From Klugiella xanthotipulae (GTDB lineage Bacteria > Actinomycetota > Actinomycetes > Actinomycetales > Microbacteriaceae), in contig NZ_VFPN01000003.1 of NCBI RefSeq assembly GCF_006716695.1, forward strand, positions 62,001 through 126,000: a stretch of 64,000 nt of DNA, in the 5' to 3' direction. The notes beneath the pieces are model-generated. The model saw only the letters and a program-made list of their open reading frames with translations, did not search any database and was not told the origin of the DNA. Made by a program: the position numbers and the translations under genes. This document shows, one piece after another, positions 1-9,772 of the stretch (position 1 is its first letter; the number at the start of each line of letters is the position of its first letter).

Positions 1-3000
1 GGCCCCAATGGTTCGGGTAAGAGCAACGTGGTGGATGCGCTCGCCTGGGTGATGGGGGAGCAGGGGGCAAAAACTCTGCGCGGCGGCAAGATGGAGGATG
101 TCATCTTCGCGGGTACGAGCACGCGCGGCCCGCTCGGTCGCGCCGAGGTGCAACTCACGATTGATAACTCCGATGGCGCGCTCTCCATCGACTACTCTGA
201 GGTCACCATTAGCCGGACCCTGTTCCGTAACGGTGCGAGCGAATACGCTATCAACGGTGAAAATTGCCGACTTCTGGATGTGCAGGAGCTTTTGTCCGAC
301 TCCGGCCTGGGCCGCGAGATGCACGTGATCGTGGGCCAGGGGCAGCTGGATGCCGTCCTGCGGGCCACCCCCGAGGAGCGCCGCGGTTTTATTGAGGAGG
401 CCGCGGGCATCCTCAAGCATCGCCGTCGCAAAGAGAAGACCCTTCGCAAACTTGATGCGATGGAGACGAACCTCACTCGACTCAACGATCTGGCCGGAGA
501 GATCCGTCGCCAGCTCAAGCCTCTGGGACGACAAGCTGAGGTGGCCCGAGAAGCGCAGACTATCGCCGCGGATGTGCGGGATGCGAAGGCCCGTATCCTC
601 GCTGATGATGTGGTCACTCTACGTACCGCTCTCGACGAGTACAATCGCAGCGAGTCCTCACGCCACAGCGAGCGTATCGTGCTTCAGGAACAGCTGGAAC
701 AAAAGCAGCTTCGTATTGCCCGTCTGGAGCATCAGCAGGTCAGCGATGTGGTAGACACCGCCCGCCAGACCACCTACAGTCTGGAGGCGGTTGAGGAGCG
801 TTTGCGTGGCTTGTACACGCTCGCCAACCAGCGCCTTGCGCTGCTGGGCAGCCAAGCAGAGCACTCCGAACTCGCAAACCATGTGACACAGGCGGCGGTG
901 AGTGAGGCCGAGCAGGATGTGGACGATCTGGCTGATGCACTTCCCGCTGCTGAGCTGTATTGGGAAGATGCCCAGGTTCGTACCGCGACAGCCCGAGAGG
1001 CGCTCGACGCGATTGATGAACACATCGCGGCGCAGAGTGCCCTTGTTTCGCGCCACGACTTGGAGATTTCGCAGCTGACGGGCCAGCGGGACACCGCCCA
1101 AACTCGCCTGGCCTCGGTGCGCGGGGAGGTGCTGCGCCAGCAAAACGCTCTTGATGCGGCTCTCGGTCGGCACGCGAAGGCGGCTCAGGACCACGAGATT
1201 TTTGCCGAGCAGGTGGATCAGAGCGAGCAGCACGACCACGATCTTGACGAGGCCTACGAGCAGGCACAGCTGACACTTGGCACTGCTGAAGTAGAGATTG
1301 ACCGGCTGCGCGAGCTTCTGCATGGCCACGAGCGCGAGCGCGAGGCGTTATCGGCCCGGGTGAGCGCCCTGTCCTTGGCTCTCGATCGTAAAGACGCGAG
1401 CGCCGAGCTTCTGGCGACCCACCCCGCGGGGCTGCGGGGGCGGGTCGCCGATCAGGTGCAGGTTTTGCCGGGTTACGAGACGGCTATCGGTGCCGCGCTC
1501 GGCACCCTGGGTGAAGCGGTGTTGTCTGAGACCCATGATTCTGCTTTCGAGGCGGTGGGTCTGGCCACCCGTGAGGAACTCGGGCGAGTCGAGGTTGTCA
1601 TTGCCTCTGCCCCACACACCACTCTCGATGTCTCTGACGTGCAGGATGTCGTGCCCGCGTTGTCGGTGGTGCAGGCTCCCAGTGGTGTCCTGGGAATCCT
1701 TGCGCACACCGTGATCGCGGATTCCCTGGACGCCGCGCGTCGGGTTGCCGCGGCAATTGTGCGCCGTTCCGACCTCGCTTTGGTCACGATCGTTACCAGA
1801 GCGGGCGAGGTACTTACGCAGCAGGTTCTCCGGGGCGGTTCCGGGAACGCGCCAAGTCGTATCGAGTTGACCGCCGACCGCGATGCGGCGGCCGAGCGGC
1901 TCGTATCGGTTGAGCAGCTGATTGAGTCGGCCCGTTACGAGCTAACAGAGCAGCGTGGCCTGGTGCAGGCGTCCAAGGATCAGGCAGCGCGCGCGCTCAC
2001 CGAGCTCCGCCAGAACGACGCCGCGCAGGCAGCGATTACCGAAAAACTTAACCGCTTGCGCGTGCAGGCTGAAGCGGGGTATGCGGAGGCTGAGCGTGTG
2101 CGGCGAGGTTTGGACGAGGCTTCCGTCGCAGTTGCGGAGGCTGAGCATGCCTTTAGCGTCGCCGCCTCTGCCTTGGCTGAAGCCGAATCACGTCCGCGGC
2201 CCATCCTTGACGTGAGTGAGCGTGACTCGCTCGAATATGAGCTGGAGGAGGCCCGCCAGGTCGAGGTCGAGTCGCGCCTGATGCTGGAGACCGCGCGGGA
2301 GCGGGTGCGGGCCGCCCAGACCCGGCTCGACACGCTGCGTGCCCAGTGTGAGGCTGAGCGTCGTCAGGCCGAGGAGTCTGCCCGGCTTGCGGTGATCCGT
2401 GCGCGCCAGGTAGCGATTGCTCGTGAGGTGGCTGATGCCCTGCCCGATGTGCTCAACTCGGCAGCTCGTTCCGTCTCGCAGGCTCGGGTGGAGCAGGGCC
2501 GGGTGGAGCAGGAGTTGGCCGCACAAAACGAGGAGCTCACTCGTCTGCGTCGGGAGGAGAGCGAGTTGCGTGAGCGGTTGCGCCTCTTGACCGACGATGT
2601 GCACAGCTTGGAGTTACAGATTTACGAGAAGAAGCTGGGCCTGTCGAGCCTTCTCGAGCGGGCTGGCAGTGAATTGGGCTTAGTTGAGGACGTTCTCGTG
2701 GCGGAGTATGGCCCCGATCAGCCCATCCCGGTTAGTGCTGAGCCCGTGGCCGCGGAACCGATCTTTGACAGTAGTACCGGGTTCGCCGAGCTGCTTGATC
2801 CGGTTGAGGAGCCGGGGTCTGCAGCCGAATCGGTGGCTGACGAGCCCGGTGGTATCCCCTACGTGCGGGCGGAGCAGGAGAGACGTCTCCGCTCAGCGGA
2901 GCGTAAGTTGGCGCAGTTGGGTCGCGTGAATCCGCTGGCTTTAGAGGAGTTTTCGGCGTTGGAGCAGCGCCATAACTTCCTCACGGAGCAGCTCGCCGAC

Positions 3001-3546
3001 CTCACAAAGACTCGGCAGGATCTCCTCACGATCATCGGCGAGCTGGATGAGAAGATGGAGGGCATCTTCGCTGACGCCTTCGCCGATACCCAGGCCGCGT
3101 TCAGCGTCGTTTTTCCGGTGCTCTTCCCGGGGGGCACTGGCAGTATCTTTCTGACGGATCCCGAAAACATGCTCACGACCGGCATTGACGTTTCGGTGCG
3201 TCCCGCTGGGAAAAAAATCGAACGTCTTTCGCTTCTCTCCGGTGGGGAGCGTTCGCTCGCGGCTGTTGCGCTGCTGATCGCGATTTTCAAGGCGCGCCCC
3301 AGCCCCTTCTACATCATGGACGAGGTGGAGGCTGCCCTCGACGATGCCAACCTCGGGCGGTTGCTTACGATTTTTCAGGATCTGCGTGAGCACTCTCAGC
3401 TGATCGTCATTACCCATCAGAAAAGAACTATGGAGATTGCGGATGCTCTCTACGGTGTTTCGATGCGTCAGGATGGTGTCTCAGCCGTCGTTGGGCAGCG
3501 GGTTTCGGAACCTGCTGATCGTGAATCTGTCAGCAATCCGGCCTAG
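1..3546 (+). CDS. smc: Chromosome partition protein SMC (5'-truncated by window edge)
   Basis: SMC is an ATP-driven coiled-coil dimer that, with ScpA and ScpB, loads on DNA near the origin and organises the chromosome. The window opens inside the Walker A loop: the first codons read GPNGSGKSN, so only the first few dozen residues are missing. Long coiled-coil arms follow, broken by a hinge domain encoded at about 1400-1830. The C-terminal head has the ABC signature LSGGERSL near 3235 and a Walker B region (IMDEVEAALDD) near 3310-3345. Before the C-terminal arm, at about 2700-2860, there is an acidic, proline-containing insert that is probably a variable linker. The gene lies directly upstream of ftsY, the usual actinobacterial order. 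Identification is secure; the true start lies outside the window. Confidence 0.97.
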   Translation, partial: GPNGSGKSNVVDALAWVMGEQGAKTLRGGKMEDVIFAGTSTRGPLGRAEVQLTIDNSDGALSIDYSEVTISRTLFRNGASEYAINGENCRLLDVQELLSDSGLGREMHVIVGQGQLDAVLRATPEERRGFIEEAAGILKHRRRKEKTLRKLDAMETNLTRLNDLAGEIRRQLKPLGRQAEVAREAQTIAADVRDAKARILADDVVTLRTALDEYNRSESSRHSERIVLQEQLEQKQLRIARLEHQQVSDVVDTARQTTYSLEAVEERLRGLYTLANQRLALLGSQAEHSELANHVTQAAVSEAEQDVDDLADALPAAELYWEDAQVRTATAREALDAIDEHIAAQSALVSRHDLEISQLTGQRDTAQTRLASVRGEVLRQQNALDAALGRHAKAAQDHEIFAEQVDQSEQHDHDLDEAYEQAQLTLGTAEVEIDRLRELLHGHEREREALSARVSALSLALDRKDASAELLATHPAGLRGRVADQVQVLPGYETAIGAALGTLGEAVLSETHDSAFEAVGLATREELGRVEVVIASAPHTTLDVSDVQDVVPALSVVQAPSGVLGILAHTVIADSLDAARRVAAAIVRRSDLALVTIVTRAGEVLTQQVLRGGSGNAPSRIELTADRDAAAERLVSVEQLIESARYELTEQRGLVQASKDQAARALTELRQNDAAQAAITEKLNRLRVQAEAGYAEAERVRRGLDEASVAVAEAEHAFSVAASALAEAESRPRPILDVSERDSLEYELEEARQVEVESRLMLETARERVRAAQTRLDTLRAQCEAERRQAEESARLAVIRARQVAIAREVADALPDVLNSAARSVSQARVEQGRVEQELAAQNEELTRLRREESELRERLRLLTDDVHSLELQIYEKKLGLSSLLERAGSELGLVEDVLVAEYGPDQPIPVSAEPVAAEPIFDSSTGFAELLDPVEEPGSAAESVADEPGGIPYVRAEQERRLRSAERKLAQLGRVNPLALEEFSALEQRHNFLTEQLADLTKTRQDLLTIIGELDEKMEGIFADAFADTQAAFSVVFPVLFPGGTGSIFLTDPENMLTTGIDVSVRPAGKKIERLSLLSGGERSLAAVALLIAIFKARPSPFYIMDEVEAALDDANLGRLLTIFQDLREHSQLIVITHQKRTMEIADALYGVSMRQDGVSAVVGQRVSEPADRESVSNPA

Positions 3547-3557
3547 GACCCACCGGA

Positions 3558-3563
3558 TAGGAT
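3558..3563 (+). promoter_or_regulatory. -10 hexamer for leaderless ftsY mRNA
   Basis: TAGGAT lies 7 bases before the ftsY ATG at 3571, with no separate Shine-Dalgarno sequence between. This places the predicted transcription start on the start codon, as in actinobacterial leaderless mRNAs. Confidence 0.55.
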
Positions 3564-3570
3564 GGGGCGT

Positions 3571-4443
3571 ATGGCTGAAAAATCATGGTCGCTTTCGGGC
3601 GCGCTTCGTGGGATGTTTTCGCGTGAGACGATCACGGAGGAGACCTGGGATGATTTGGAGGCGGCTCTTATTACCGCTGATTTTGGCCCGGACCTCACCG
3701 AGACGCTGATCGACCAGCTGCGTGCACAGGTTGCCAAATACGCTACGACAGACCCGAAAGACCTGCGACGGATGCTGCGCGAGACCGTCGAGGAACGCCT
3801 CTCTGCGTTGGATTCCACGCTCACGCTGAGCGAGCGACCCGCTGTCATTCTGGTGGTGGGGGTGAATGGTGTGGGAAAAACCACCACGATTGGTAAGTTT
3901 GCGCGTTTTTTGCGTTCCTATGACCGCAGCGTGGTGGTGGGTGCCGCCGATACTTTTCGCGCGGCCGCCGTTGAGCAACTCGCCACCTGGGCTGATCGGG
4001 CGGGGGCACAGATCGTGCGGCCCCAGCACGAGGGCCAGGACCCGGCATCCGTTGCTTTCCAGACCGTGCAGTTCGCGGTGGAGACGGGTACCGAGATGGT
4101 GATCATCGACACAGCAGGCCGACTCCAAACTAAAGGCGGGTTGATGGATGAACTGGGCAAGATTCGCCGGGTTATTGAGAAACAGGCCCCGGTCTCAGAG
4201 GTCTTGTTAGTGCTTGACGCGACGACGGGTCAGAACGGCCTTGCACAGGCCGAAGCTTTCATCCAGCACGCGGGTGTGACGGGCTTGGTGCTCACGAAGC
4301 TCGATGGCTCGGCCAAGGGGGGCTTTGTGCTCGCGGTGCAGGAGAAGACGGGAATTCCGATCAAATTGGTGGGGCAGGGCGAGGCGATTGGCGATCTGAC
4401 GGGGTTCACGCCCCACGTCTTTGCCCAGCAGCTTGTCGGCTGA
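3571..4443 (+). CDS. ftsY: Signal recognition particle receptor FtsY
   Basis: FtsY is the membrane-associated GTPase that docks SRP-ribosome complexes at the Sec translocon. The 290-residue product has a helical N domain followed by an SRP-type G domain: P-loop GVNGVGKTT near residues 90-100, DTAGR and TKLDG. There is no acidic A domain, so this is the short form common in Microbacteriaceae, which relies on N-terminal helices for membrane binding. I chose ATG 3571 because a TAGGAT -10 element sits 7 bases upstream; the in-frame ATG at 3562 overlaps that hexamer. It follows smc by 24 bp and converges with lipA. Its partner ffh lies 1.9 kb downstream. Confidence 0.96.
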   Translation: MAEKSWSLSGALRGMFSRETITEETWDDLEAALITADFGPDLTETLIDQLRAQVAKYATTDPKDLRRMLRETVEERLSALDSTLTLSERPAVILVVGVNGVGKTTTIGKFARFLRSYDRSVVVGAADTFRAAAVEQLATWADRAGAQIVRPQHEGQDPASVAFQTVQFAVETGTEMVIIDTAGRLQTKGGLMDELGKIRRVIEKQAPVSEVLLVLDATTGQNGLAQAEAFIQHAGVTGLVLTKLDGSAKGGFVLAVQEKTGIPIKLVGQGEAIGDLTGFTPHVFAQQLVG

Positions 4444-4475
4444 GTTGTCTCGATGACCCGTCGCCGCAGGCGGTA

Positions 4476-5534
4476 TTAGTTCACAGCCTGCGTGAAATTT
4501 GTGGGTTGCTGGGCGAGTCGGGCGAGGTGGGGTGGCAGTGTTCTGCCCTGGGCCGTCATCGTCTGTGCCCACAATCGCCCGGCGCGGTATGAAGAGCGCA
4601 CGAGTGGTCCGGCGAGTACACCGGCAAAGCCAACCTCTTTGGCCTCGTGTGTGATCTCGATAAATTCTTCTGGTGTGAGCCATCGATCCACGGGGAGGTG
4701 GCGCGGGCTGGGGCGCAGATACTGGGTGATCGTGAGGATGTGGGTGCCTGCTGCGTGCAGGTCGCGCAGGGCTGCGCTGATCTCGGCTCGGCTCTCGCCC
4801 ATGCCAAGGATGAGGTTTGACTTGGTGATGAGCCCGGTATCCCGGGCCAGCGTCAGTACACCGAGCGAACGCTCGTAGCGAAAGGCGGGTCGGATGCGTG
4901 TGAAGAGGCGAGGCACCGTCTCGATGTTGTGGGCAAATACCTCGGGCCGGGAGTCGAACACGAGTTGAAGGAGATCTGGGTTACCCGAGAAATCGGTGGC
5001 CAGGATTTCTACCCCCGTTTCGGGGTTGAGCTCGTGGATCTTCCGCACAGTTTCGGCGTGCAGCCAGGCACCTTCGTCGGGCAGGTCGTCGCGGGCCACC
5101 CCCGTTACGGTTGCGTAGCGCAGGTTCATTGCTCGTACCGATTCGGCGACGCGACGCGGCTCATCCGTGTCGTAGGTGGCGGGTTTGCCCGTGTCAATCT
5201 GGCAAAAGTCGCAGCGGCGTGTGCACTGCGCTCCGCCGATGAGGAAGGTTGCCTCCCGATCTTCCCAGCACTCGAATATATTGGGGCAACCGGCTTGCTG
5301 GCAGACGGTATTGAGTTTCTGGGAGCGCACCAAGTCGGTGAGTTCACGGTAGGCGGGTCCCATTGCGGCGCGGGTCTTAATCCACTCTGGTTTTTTCTCG
5401 ATGGGCGTCTGCGCGTTTCGGGCCTCGATTCGGAGGAGTTTACGTCCACCCGGGGTGGTATCGGTGCTGTCTTGTGCGGGCGTCGAGTCGCATCCTGTTG
5501 TCGGGCGCGGGGTGAGGTTCCTCGGCCGTGTCAC
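4476..5534 (-). CDS. lipA: Lipoyl synthase (radical SAM)
   Basis: LipA inserts two sulfurs into octanoyl groups on lipoate-dependent proteins. The radical-SAM cluster motif CTRRCDFC is at residues 104-111 (C104, C108, C111) and the auxiliary, sacrificial 4Fe-4S cysteines are C78, C83 and C89, so both clusters are intact. The open frame extends upstream into lipB, but the likely start is GTG at 5534, which overlaps the lipB stop as GTGA. That gives 352 residues, normal for the family, and indicates translational coupling after LipB, the enzyme that supplies its substrate. It converges with ftsY at 4443, with 32 bp between and no strong terminator. Confidence 0.95.
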   Translation of the reverse strand: MTRPRNLTPRPTTGCDSTPAQDSTDTTPGGRKLLRIEARNAQTPIEKKPEWIKTRAAMGPAYRELTDLVRSQKLNTVCQQAGCPNIFECWEDREATFLIGGAQCTRRCDFCQIDTGKPATYDTDEPRRVAESVRAMNLRYATVTGVARDDLPDEGAWLHAETVRKIHELNPETGVEILATDFSGNPDLLQLVFDSRPEVFAHNIETVPRLFTRIRPAFRYERSLGVLTLARDTGLITKSNLILGMGESRAEISAALRDLHAAGTHILTITQYLRPSPRHLPVDRWLTPEEFIEITHEAKEVGFAGVLAGPLVRSSYRAGRLWAQTMTAQGRTLPPHLARLAQQPTNFTQAVN

Positions 5535-6190
5535 GCGGTCACCACCGGGGCGATTGTGGTTGCGTTGCCGGTGACCGTGAGGAAGTGAGCGGTCACCGTA
5601 TCGGCGCAGTCTTCCGGCGTCATGGTCTGCCCGAGAAGATCGCTGATGCTTGTCACGCTGACATCGCTCAGTCCGCACGGTGTGATACGGGCGAAGCCCT
5701 CCGGGCTGTTGGAGCAGTTGAGCGAGAAGCCGTGCATGGTGACGCCGCGGGAGACGCGAAGTCCGATAGCCGCTATCTTTGCGGGCGACCCGCCGCCGAG
5801 AACCCATACACCTGAACGCCCGGCGATCCGTTCTCCCGAGATACCCCAGGTGGCGAGAGCTCGGATCAGAACCTCCTCAAGCGTGCGCATATACCCCACC
5901 ACGTTGCGGGGTTCGGCGAGCCGGATGATGGGATAACCCACCAACTGACCGGGTCCGTGCCAGGTTATGCTGCCCCCTCGGTCCACGTCGATCACGGCCG
6001 AACCGTCCCGGGGCCGGTGCTGGGGCTCCGTGCGTTTTCCGGCTGTGTAAACGCTTTCGTGTTCGCAGAGAATGAGGGTGTTTGGTCGAGTGCCGCTGAC
6101 GACTTCACCATGAATTCGTTGCTGGAGAAGCCAGCCCGGGGCATAGCTCAGCAGGGTAGGGGCAAAGCCAGCACGCAGGATTTCCGTCAT
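5531..6190 (-). CDS. lipB: Octanoyl-[acyl carrier protein]:protein octanoyltransferase
   Basis: LipB moves octanoyl groups from acyl carrier protein to lipoyl domains, the first step of lipoate assembly. The 219-residue protein keeps the catalytic Cys-Lys pair: K138 in [10 protein letters not shown] and C172 in TPCG. The substrate-loop stretch [16 protein letters not shown] spans about residues 72-87. It is the first gene of a two-gene lipB-lipA operon joined by a 4-base overlap. A TAGGAT hexamer 6 bases before the ATG suggests a leaderless transcript. The pair runs opposite to ftsY and ffh and interrupts the run of SRP genes. Confidence 0.95.
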   Translation of the reverse strand: MTEILRAGFAPTLLSYAPGWLLQQRIHGEVVSGTRPNTLILCEHESVYTAGKRTEPQHRPRDGSAVIDVDRGGSITWHGPGQLVGYPIIRLAEPRNVVGYMRTLEEVLIRALATWGISGERIAGRSGVWVLGGGSPAKIAAIGLRVSRGVTMHGFSLNCSNSPEGFARITPCGLSDVSVTSISDLLGQTMTPEDCADTVTAHFLTVTGNATTIAPVVTA

Positions 6191-6196
6191 GCCAGC

Positions 6197-6202
6197 ATCC
6201 TA
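6197..6202 (-). promoter_or_regulatory. -10 hexamer for leaderless lipB-lipA mRNA
   Basis: On the minus strand TAGGAT is followed by 6 bases and the lipB ATG at 6190. No ribosome binding site fits in the gap, so initiation at or next to the start codon is predicted. Confidence 0.55.
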
Positions 6203-6330
6203 CTATTTATTAATGAACTCAAGTCAATTAATAGATAAAGAGTGGTAATTCTGCTGTGCGGGGAGCTCTGAGTTGCCGAAAAAGAGCTCACTCGGGACGT
6301 CGGCGCATCAGATAGTAGACTTGTCGAGTC

Positions 6331-7896
6331 ATGGCTACTTTTGGAAACCTCTCGGATCGGCTTGCCGACACATTCAAGAACCTGCGAACAAAGGGAAAGC
6401 TCTCGGCCTCAGATGTCGATGGCACCGTTCGCGAAATTCGGCGCGCTCTGCTCGACGCGGATGTCGCGCTCGACGTGGTCAAGGAGTTCACCGGTCACGT
6501 GCGTGAGCGTGCGCTTGGTGACGAGGTGAATAAAGCTCTGAACCCCGCCCAGCAGGTCGTGCAGATTGTTAACGAAGAACTGATTGCCATTCTCGGTGGC
6601 CAGCAGCGACGACTTGAGTTCGCCAAGAAGCCGCCGACCATCATTATGCTTGCCGGACTCCAGGGTGCGGGTAAGACCACCCTCGCGGGCAAGCTCAGCA
6701 AATGGTTGGCCAAGGACGGACACACCCCGCTCCTCGTGGCTGCCGACCTCCAACGGCCTAACGCTGTGACACAGCTTGGCGTCGTCGCCGAGCAGGCGGG
6801 TGTGGCGATCTTTGCTCCCGAACCCGGTAATGGTGTGGGTGATCCGGTGCAGGTGGCCAGAGACTCAATAAAGTATGCCGGGGTGAAGCAGCACGACGTT
6901 GTCATCGTTGACACCGCTGGTCGTTTGGGTGTAGATGCCGAGATGATGGCCCAGGCCGCCAAAATTCGTCAGGCGATCAACCCTGACGAGGTCCTCTTTG
7001 TCATTGACGCCATGATTGGTCAGGATGCCGTGAACACGGCCAAAGCTTTCCAAGAGGGCGTTGACTTCACGGGTGTTGTTCTCACCAAGCTTGACGGTGA
7101 TGCTCGAGGTGGTGCCGCTCTCTCTGTGGCCAGCATCACGGGTCGCCCCATCATCTTTGCCTCGACGGGTGAGGGTCTTGACGATTTCGAGGCGTTCCAC
7201 CCTGATCGGATGGCGAGTCGTATCCTCGATCTTGGTGACATCCTCACCCTGATTGAGCAGGCCCAGCAGAACTTCGATGAGGAGGAAGCTCGTCAGGTCG
7301 CGGAAAAATTTGCGACCGATACATTCACCCTCGACGACTTCCTCAAGCAGATGCAGCAGCTGCGCAATATGGGCTCGCTCAAAAAGATGATGGGGATGCT
7401 GCCCGGTATGGGTCAGATGAAGGAGCAGCTGGATAACTTCGACGAGCGCGAGATTGTGCGCACCGAAGCCATCATTCAGTCGATGACCCGGGCCGAGCGT
7501 GTAACGCCCAAATCACTCAATGGCTCCCGCCGTCTGCGTATTGCCAAGGGCTCTGGCACGACTGTGACCGAGGTGAACAGCCTGGTGAACAGATTTGAAC
7601 AGGCCGCCAAGATGATGAAGACAGTTGCCAAGGGAGGAATGCCTCAAATTCCCGGGATGGGTCCTGTACCCGGTGCGAACTTCAGCTCCAAACGTAAGCA
7701 GAAGGTTAAGGGTAAGAAGGGCTCGCGTTCAGGTAATCCGGCCAAGCGTGCCGCCGAGAACTCGGGGGCCTCGGTGGTTGAGACTCCTGTCACGACCGCT
7801 GGCTCCGGGTTTGGGCTGGGCGGGGGAACTTCCGCCGCCCCATCGGCTCCGAGTGAGGACGAGTTGGCCGCGTTGCAGAAGTTTCTGGGTCGCTAG
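6331..7896 (+). CDS. ffh: Signal recognition particle protein Ffh
   Basis: Ffh is the SRP54 GTPase that binds 4.5S RNA and nascent signal peptides and delivers them to FtsY. In its 521 residues the order is N domain, G domain (P-loop GLQGAGKTT near residue 110, DTAGRLG, TKLDGDARGG) and a methionine-rich M domain from about residue 330 (NMGSLKKMMGMLPGMGQM), where signal peptides bind. The C-terminal tail is basic then Gly/Ala/Ser-rich and looks disordered. TAGACT ends 9 bases before the ATG, so the 5' leader is very short or absent. The gene converges with the ybdK-like gene; no SRP RNA gene was recognised in the window. Confidence 0.96.
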   Translation: MATFGNLSDRLADTFKNLRTKGKLSASDVDGTVREIRRALLDADVALDVVKEFTGHVRERALGDEVNKALNPAQQVVQIVNEELIAILGGQQRRLEFAKKPPTIIMLAGLQGAGKTTLAGKLSKWLAKDGHTPLLVAADLQRPNAVTQLGVVAEQAGVAIFAPEPGNGVGDPVQVARDSIKYAGVKQHDVVIVDTAGRLGVDAEMMAQAAKIRQAINPDEVLFVIDAMIGQDAVNTAKAFQEGVDFTGVVLTKLDGDARGGAALSVASITGRPIIFASTGEGLDDFEAFHPDRMASRILDLGDILTLIEQAQQNFDEEEARQVAEKFATDTFTLDDFLKQMQQLRNMGSLKKMMGMLPGMGQMKEQLDNFDEREIVRTEAIIQSMTRAERVTPKSLNGSRRLRIAKGSGTTVTEVNSLVNRFEQAAKMMKTVAKGGMPQIPGMGPVPGANFSSKRKQKVKGKKGSRSGNPAKRAAENSGASVVETPVTTAGSGFGLGGGTSAAPSAPSEDELAALQKFLGR

Positions 7897-7941
7897 CACG
7901 ATTTCTGATCGCATCCGCCGTGGTACCTGAATCTTTGTGTA

Positions 7942-9087
7942 CTAGGCGTTGGGGGAGTTCAGGCCGTGCCGGAGTTCCTGTGCGAGTGATGAGACGACGG
8001 CGCGCAGATCTCCGGAGGTGGATTCTGCGATGCGTAGCTGACGCTGGTAGCTGGCCCCGGTATCCAGAATGGTGTTGACCTGGTAGAGCTCCGCCAGGCA
8101 GCCCATGCGCTCGGCGACAGGACTCAGCTCATCGACCAGACTGCGGATAGCCAATGTAACGGGCTGTTGCTCCCCCTGGGGATTGACGATGATGGTTGCG
8201 TCCAAGCCAAATCGGGCCGCGCGCCACTTGTTTTCCCGCACAAACCACGGCTGCATTTTCGGGAGGGGGATGCCACTGTCGAGGTCGCTAGACATCTTCT
8301 CGGTGAGGCACTGGATAAGCGCGGTAACGGCTCCAATTTCCTCGGCGGTGGAGAGCCCATCACATGCTCGCATCTCAAGAGTTCCCCAGCGCGGTGAGGG
8401 GCGGATATCCCAGCGAGCCTCGTTGACCTCGGTGAGGATGCCTGTACCGGTGAGATCATCGATATAGCGTTCAAATTCGTCCCACGAGGTGAGGTCATAG
8501 GGGAGGCCTGCCGTCGGGATTTGTTGGAACATCAGCGCCCGGTTGCTGGCATAGCCGGTGGCTTCGCCCGCCCAGAAGGGGCTTGACGCTGAGAGTGCCT
8601 GGAGGTGCGGGTAGTAGGTGAGGAGCCCGTGCAAGAGGGGGAAAACCTTTTCCCGGTCGTCAATACCCACGTGCACATGTATACCCCAGATCATCATATT
8701 GCGCCCCCACCACTGGGTTCGCTCGACGAACTTCTGATAGCGGGGAGTGTCGGTAACGATCTGGTTAAACCATTGGCTAAAGGGGTGGCTGCCCGCGCAC
8801 ATAACATCGACTCCGAGCGGGTCGAGCACGGCACGCACCTCGGCCAGCTGTCCCTGTAGGTCTGCGACGGCTCCGGCAACGGTTGTGTGTACGCCGCTGA
8901 CTAGTTCCAGGGTGTTTTGAAGGAGTTCAGAGGTGATGCTCGGATGCTTCGAACCGTCTGCCTGGCGGAGCTCATGAAAAACCTGATCGGCGATGTTGAC
9001 CAGTTCGCCGCTCTCACGATCAACCATGGCGAGCTCCCACTCCACGCCAACGGTGGAACGCGGCGAATGGGCAAACTCAATGTTCAT
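7942..9087 (-). CDS. YbdK-type carboxylate-amine ligase (GCS2 family)
   Basis: The product belongs to the glutamate-cysteine ligase 2 family, which joins a carboxylate and an amine using ATP. Family features seen are the N-terminal TVGVEWELAMVD motif, IWGIHVHVGIDD near residue 140, and RPSPRWGTLEMRACDGLS near residues 230-250. Length (381) is typical. Members have weak gamma-glutamylcysteine synthetase activity in vitro, but actinobacteria use mycothiol, so the physiological substrate is unknown. ATG 9087 has an AAGGGA sequence about 9 bases upstream. It is transcribed away from rpsP and towards ffh, and no neighbour suggests a pathway. Confidence 0.85.
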   Translation of the reverse strand: MNIEFAHSPRSTVGVEWELAMVDRESGELVNIADQVFHELRQADGSKHPSITSELLQNTLELVSGVHTTVAGAVADLQGQLAEVRAVLDPLGVDVMCAGSHPFSQWFNQIVTDTPRYQKFVERTQWWGRNMMIWGIHVHVGIDDREKVFPLLHGLLTYYPHLQALSASSPFWAGEATGYASNRALMFQQIPTAGLPYDLTSWDEFERYIDDLTGTGILTEVNEARWDIRPSPRWGTLEMRACDGLSTAEEIGAVTALIQCLTEKMSSDLDSGIPLPKMQPWFVRENKWRAARFGLDATIIVNPQGEQQPVTLAIRSLVDELSPVAERMGCLAELYQVNTILDTGASYQRQLRIAESTSGDLRAVVSSLAQELRHGLNSPNA

Positions 9088-9178
9088 AGTCGCATCCCTT
9101 CCGGTGGCGGGAGAGGGGTGCGCACCGTGCCTTTTTATCCTTGCACGGGTCCCGCGGCGAACGCCAGCCGGAAGACAA

Positions 9179-9208
9179 TTACCATCGGGGCGAAAAGTCT
9201 GACAGAAT
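9179..9208 (+). promoter_or_regulatory. Possible promoter of the rpsP operon
   Basis: TTACCA (9179-9184) and CAGAAT (9203-9208) are separated by 18 bases, a reasonable primary-sigma arrangement. The transcript would have a leader of about 125 bases before rpsP. The 253-bp interval 9088-9340 holds nothing else recognisable. Weakly supported because both hexamers are imperfect. Confidence 0.3.
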
Positions 9209-9340
9209 GAGTGTTTGAGTCTGTGTCTACCCGACCCTCTAATCAGGTGTCACGGAGTCCCTTTAGAGCTTTAGCGCCGAGTGTGCACCCCACGCGTCCG
9301 GCAGCGGTTCATCCACACAACATATATTTTCAGGAGAATT

Positions 9341-9769
9341 GTGGCTGTCAAAATTCGTTTGAAGCGTCTCGGTAAAATCCGCGCGCCCTATTACCGCATC
9401 GTCGTGGCCGACTCGCGCACCAAGCGCGATGGTCGTGTGATCGAGGAGATCGGCAAGTATCACCCCACCGAGGAGCCCTCGTTCATCGAGGTTAAGTCGG
9501 ACCGTGCACAGTACTGGCTCAGCGTGGGCGCACAGCCCACCGAGCAGGTTGCTGCCATCCTCAAGCTCACGGGTGACTGGGGTCAGTTCAAGGGCGATAA
9601 GGATGCTGTCAGCACCGTCAAGGTGAAGGAAGCCAAGGTTGCTTTCGTGGCCGATGAGAAGAAGAAGCCCGTTCTCAAGCCGAAGGAGACCCCCAAGGCC
9701 AAGGTAGAGGAGCCCGCAGCTGAGGAGACCCCCGAGGTTGAGGCAGTAGCTGACGAGGACAAGGCATAA
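9341..9769 (+). CDS. rpsP: 30S ribosomal protein S16
   Basis: S16 is an assembly protein of the 30S body. The conserved N-terminus [20 protein letters not shown] begins right after GTG 9341, which has AGGAG about 5 bases upstream; the reading frame is open further 5' but that extension is not S16-like. The core fills about residues 1-95 and is followed by a charged, Lys/Glu/Pro/Ala-rich tail to residue 142, an extension common in actinobacterial S16. It is the first gene of the rpsP-khpA-rimM-trmD set, with 3 bp to khpA. Confidence 0.96.
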   Translation: MAVKIRLKRLGKIRAPYYRIVVADSRTKRDGRVIEEIGKYHPTEEPSFIEVKSDRAQYWLSVGAQPTEQVAAILKLTGDWGQFKGDKDAVSTVKVKEAKVAFVADEKKKPVLKPKETPKAKVEEPAAEETPEVEAVADEDKA

Positions 9770-9772
9770 CTC

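Noticed and set aside
192-644. Long open frame on the minus strand opposite smc
   Set aside because: It lies wholly within the conserved smc coding sequence, is Arg/Ser-rich as expected of an antisense frame in GC-rich DNA, and has no ribosome binding site. The same reasoning removed similar frames opposite or inside other strong genes.
5535-5807. Upstream extension of lipA
   Set aside because: It is antisense-like, Arg/His-rich sequence within lipB in another frame; the GTGA overlap with the lipB stop gives a normal LipA N-terminus.
9281-9340. N-terminal extension of S16
   Set aside because: The 20 extra residues are not S16-like, and AGGAG is correctly placed for GTG 9341.
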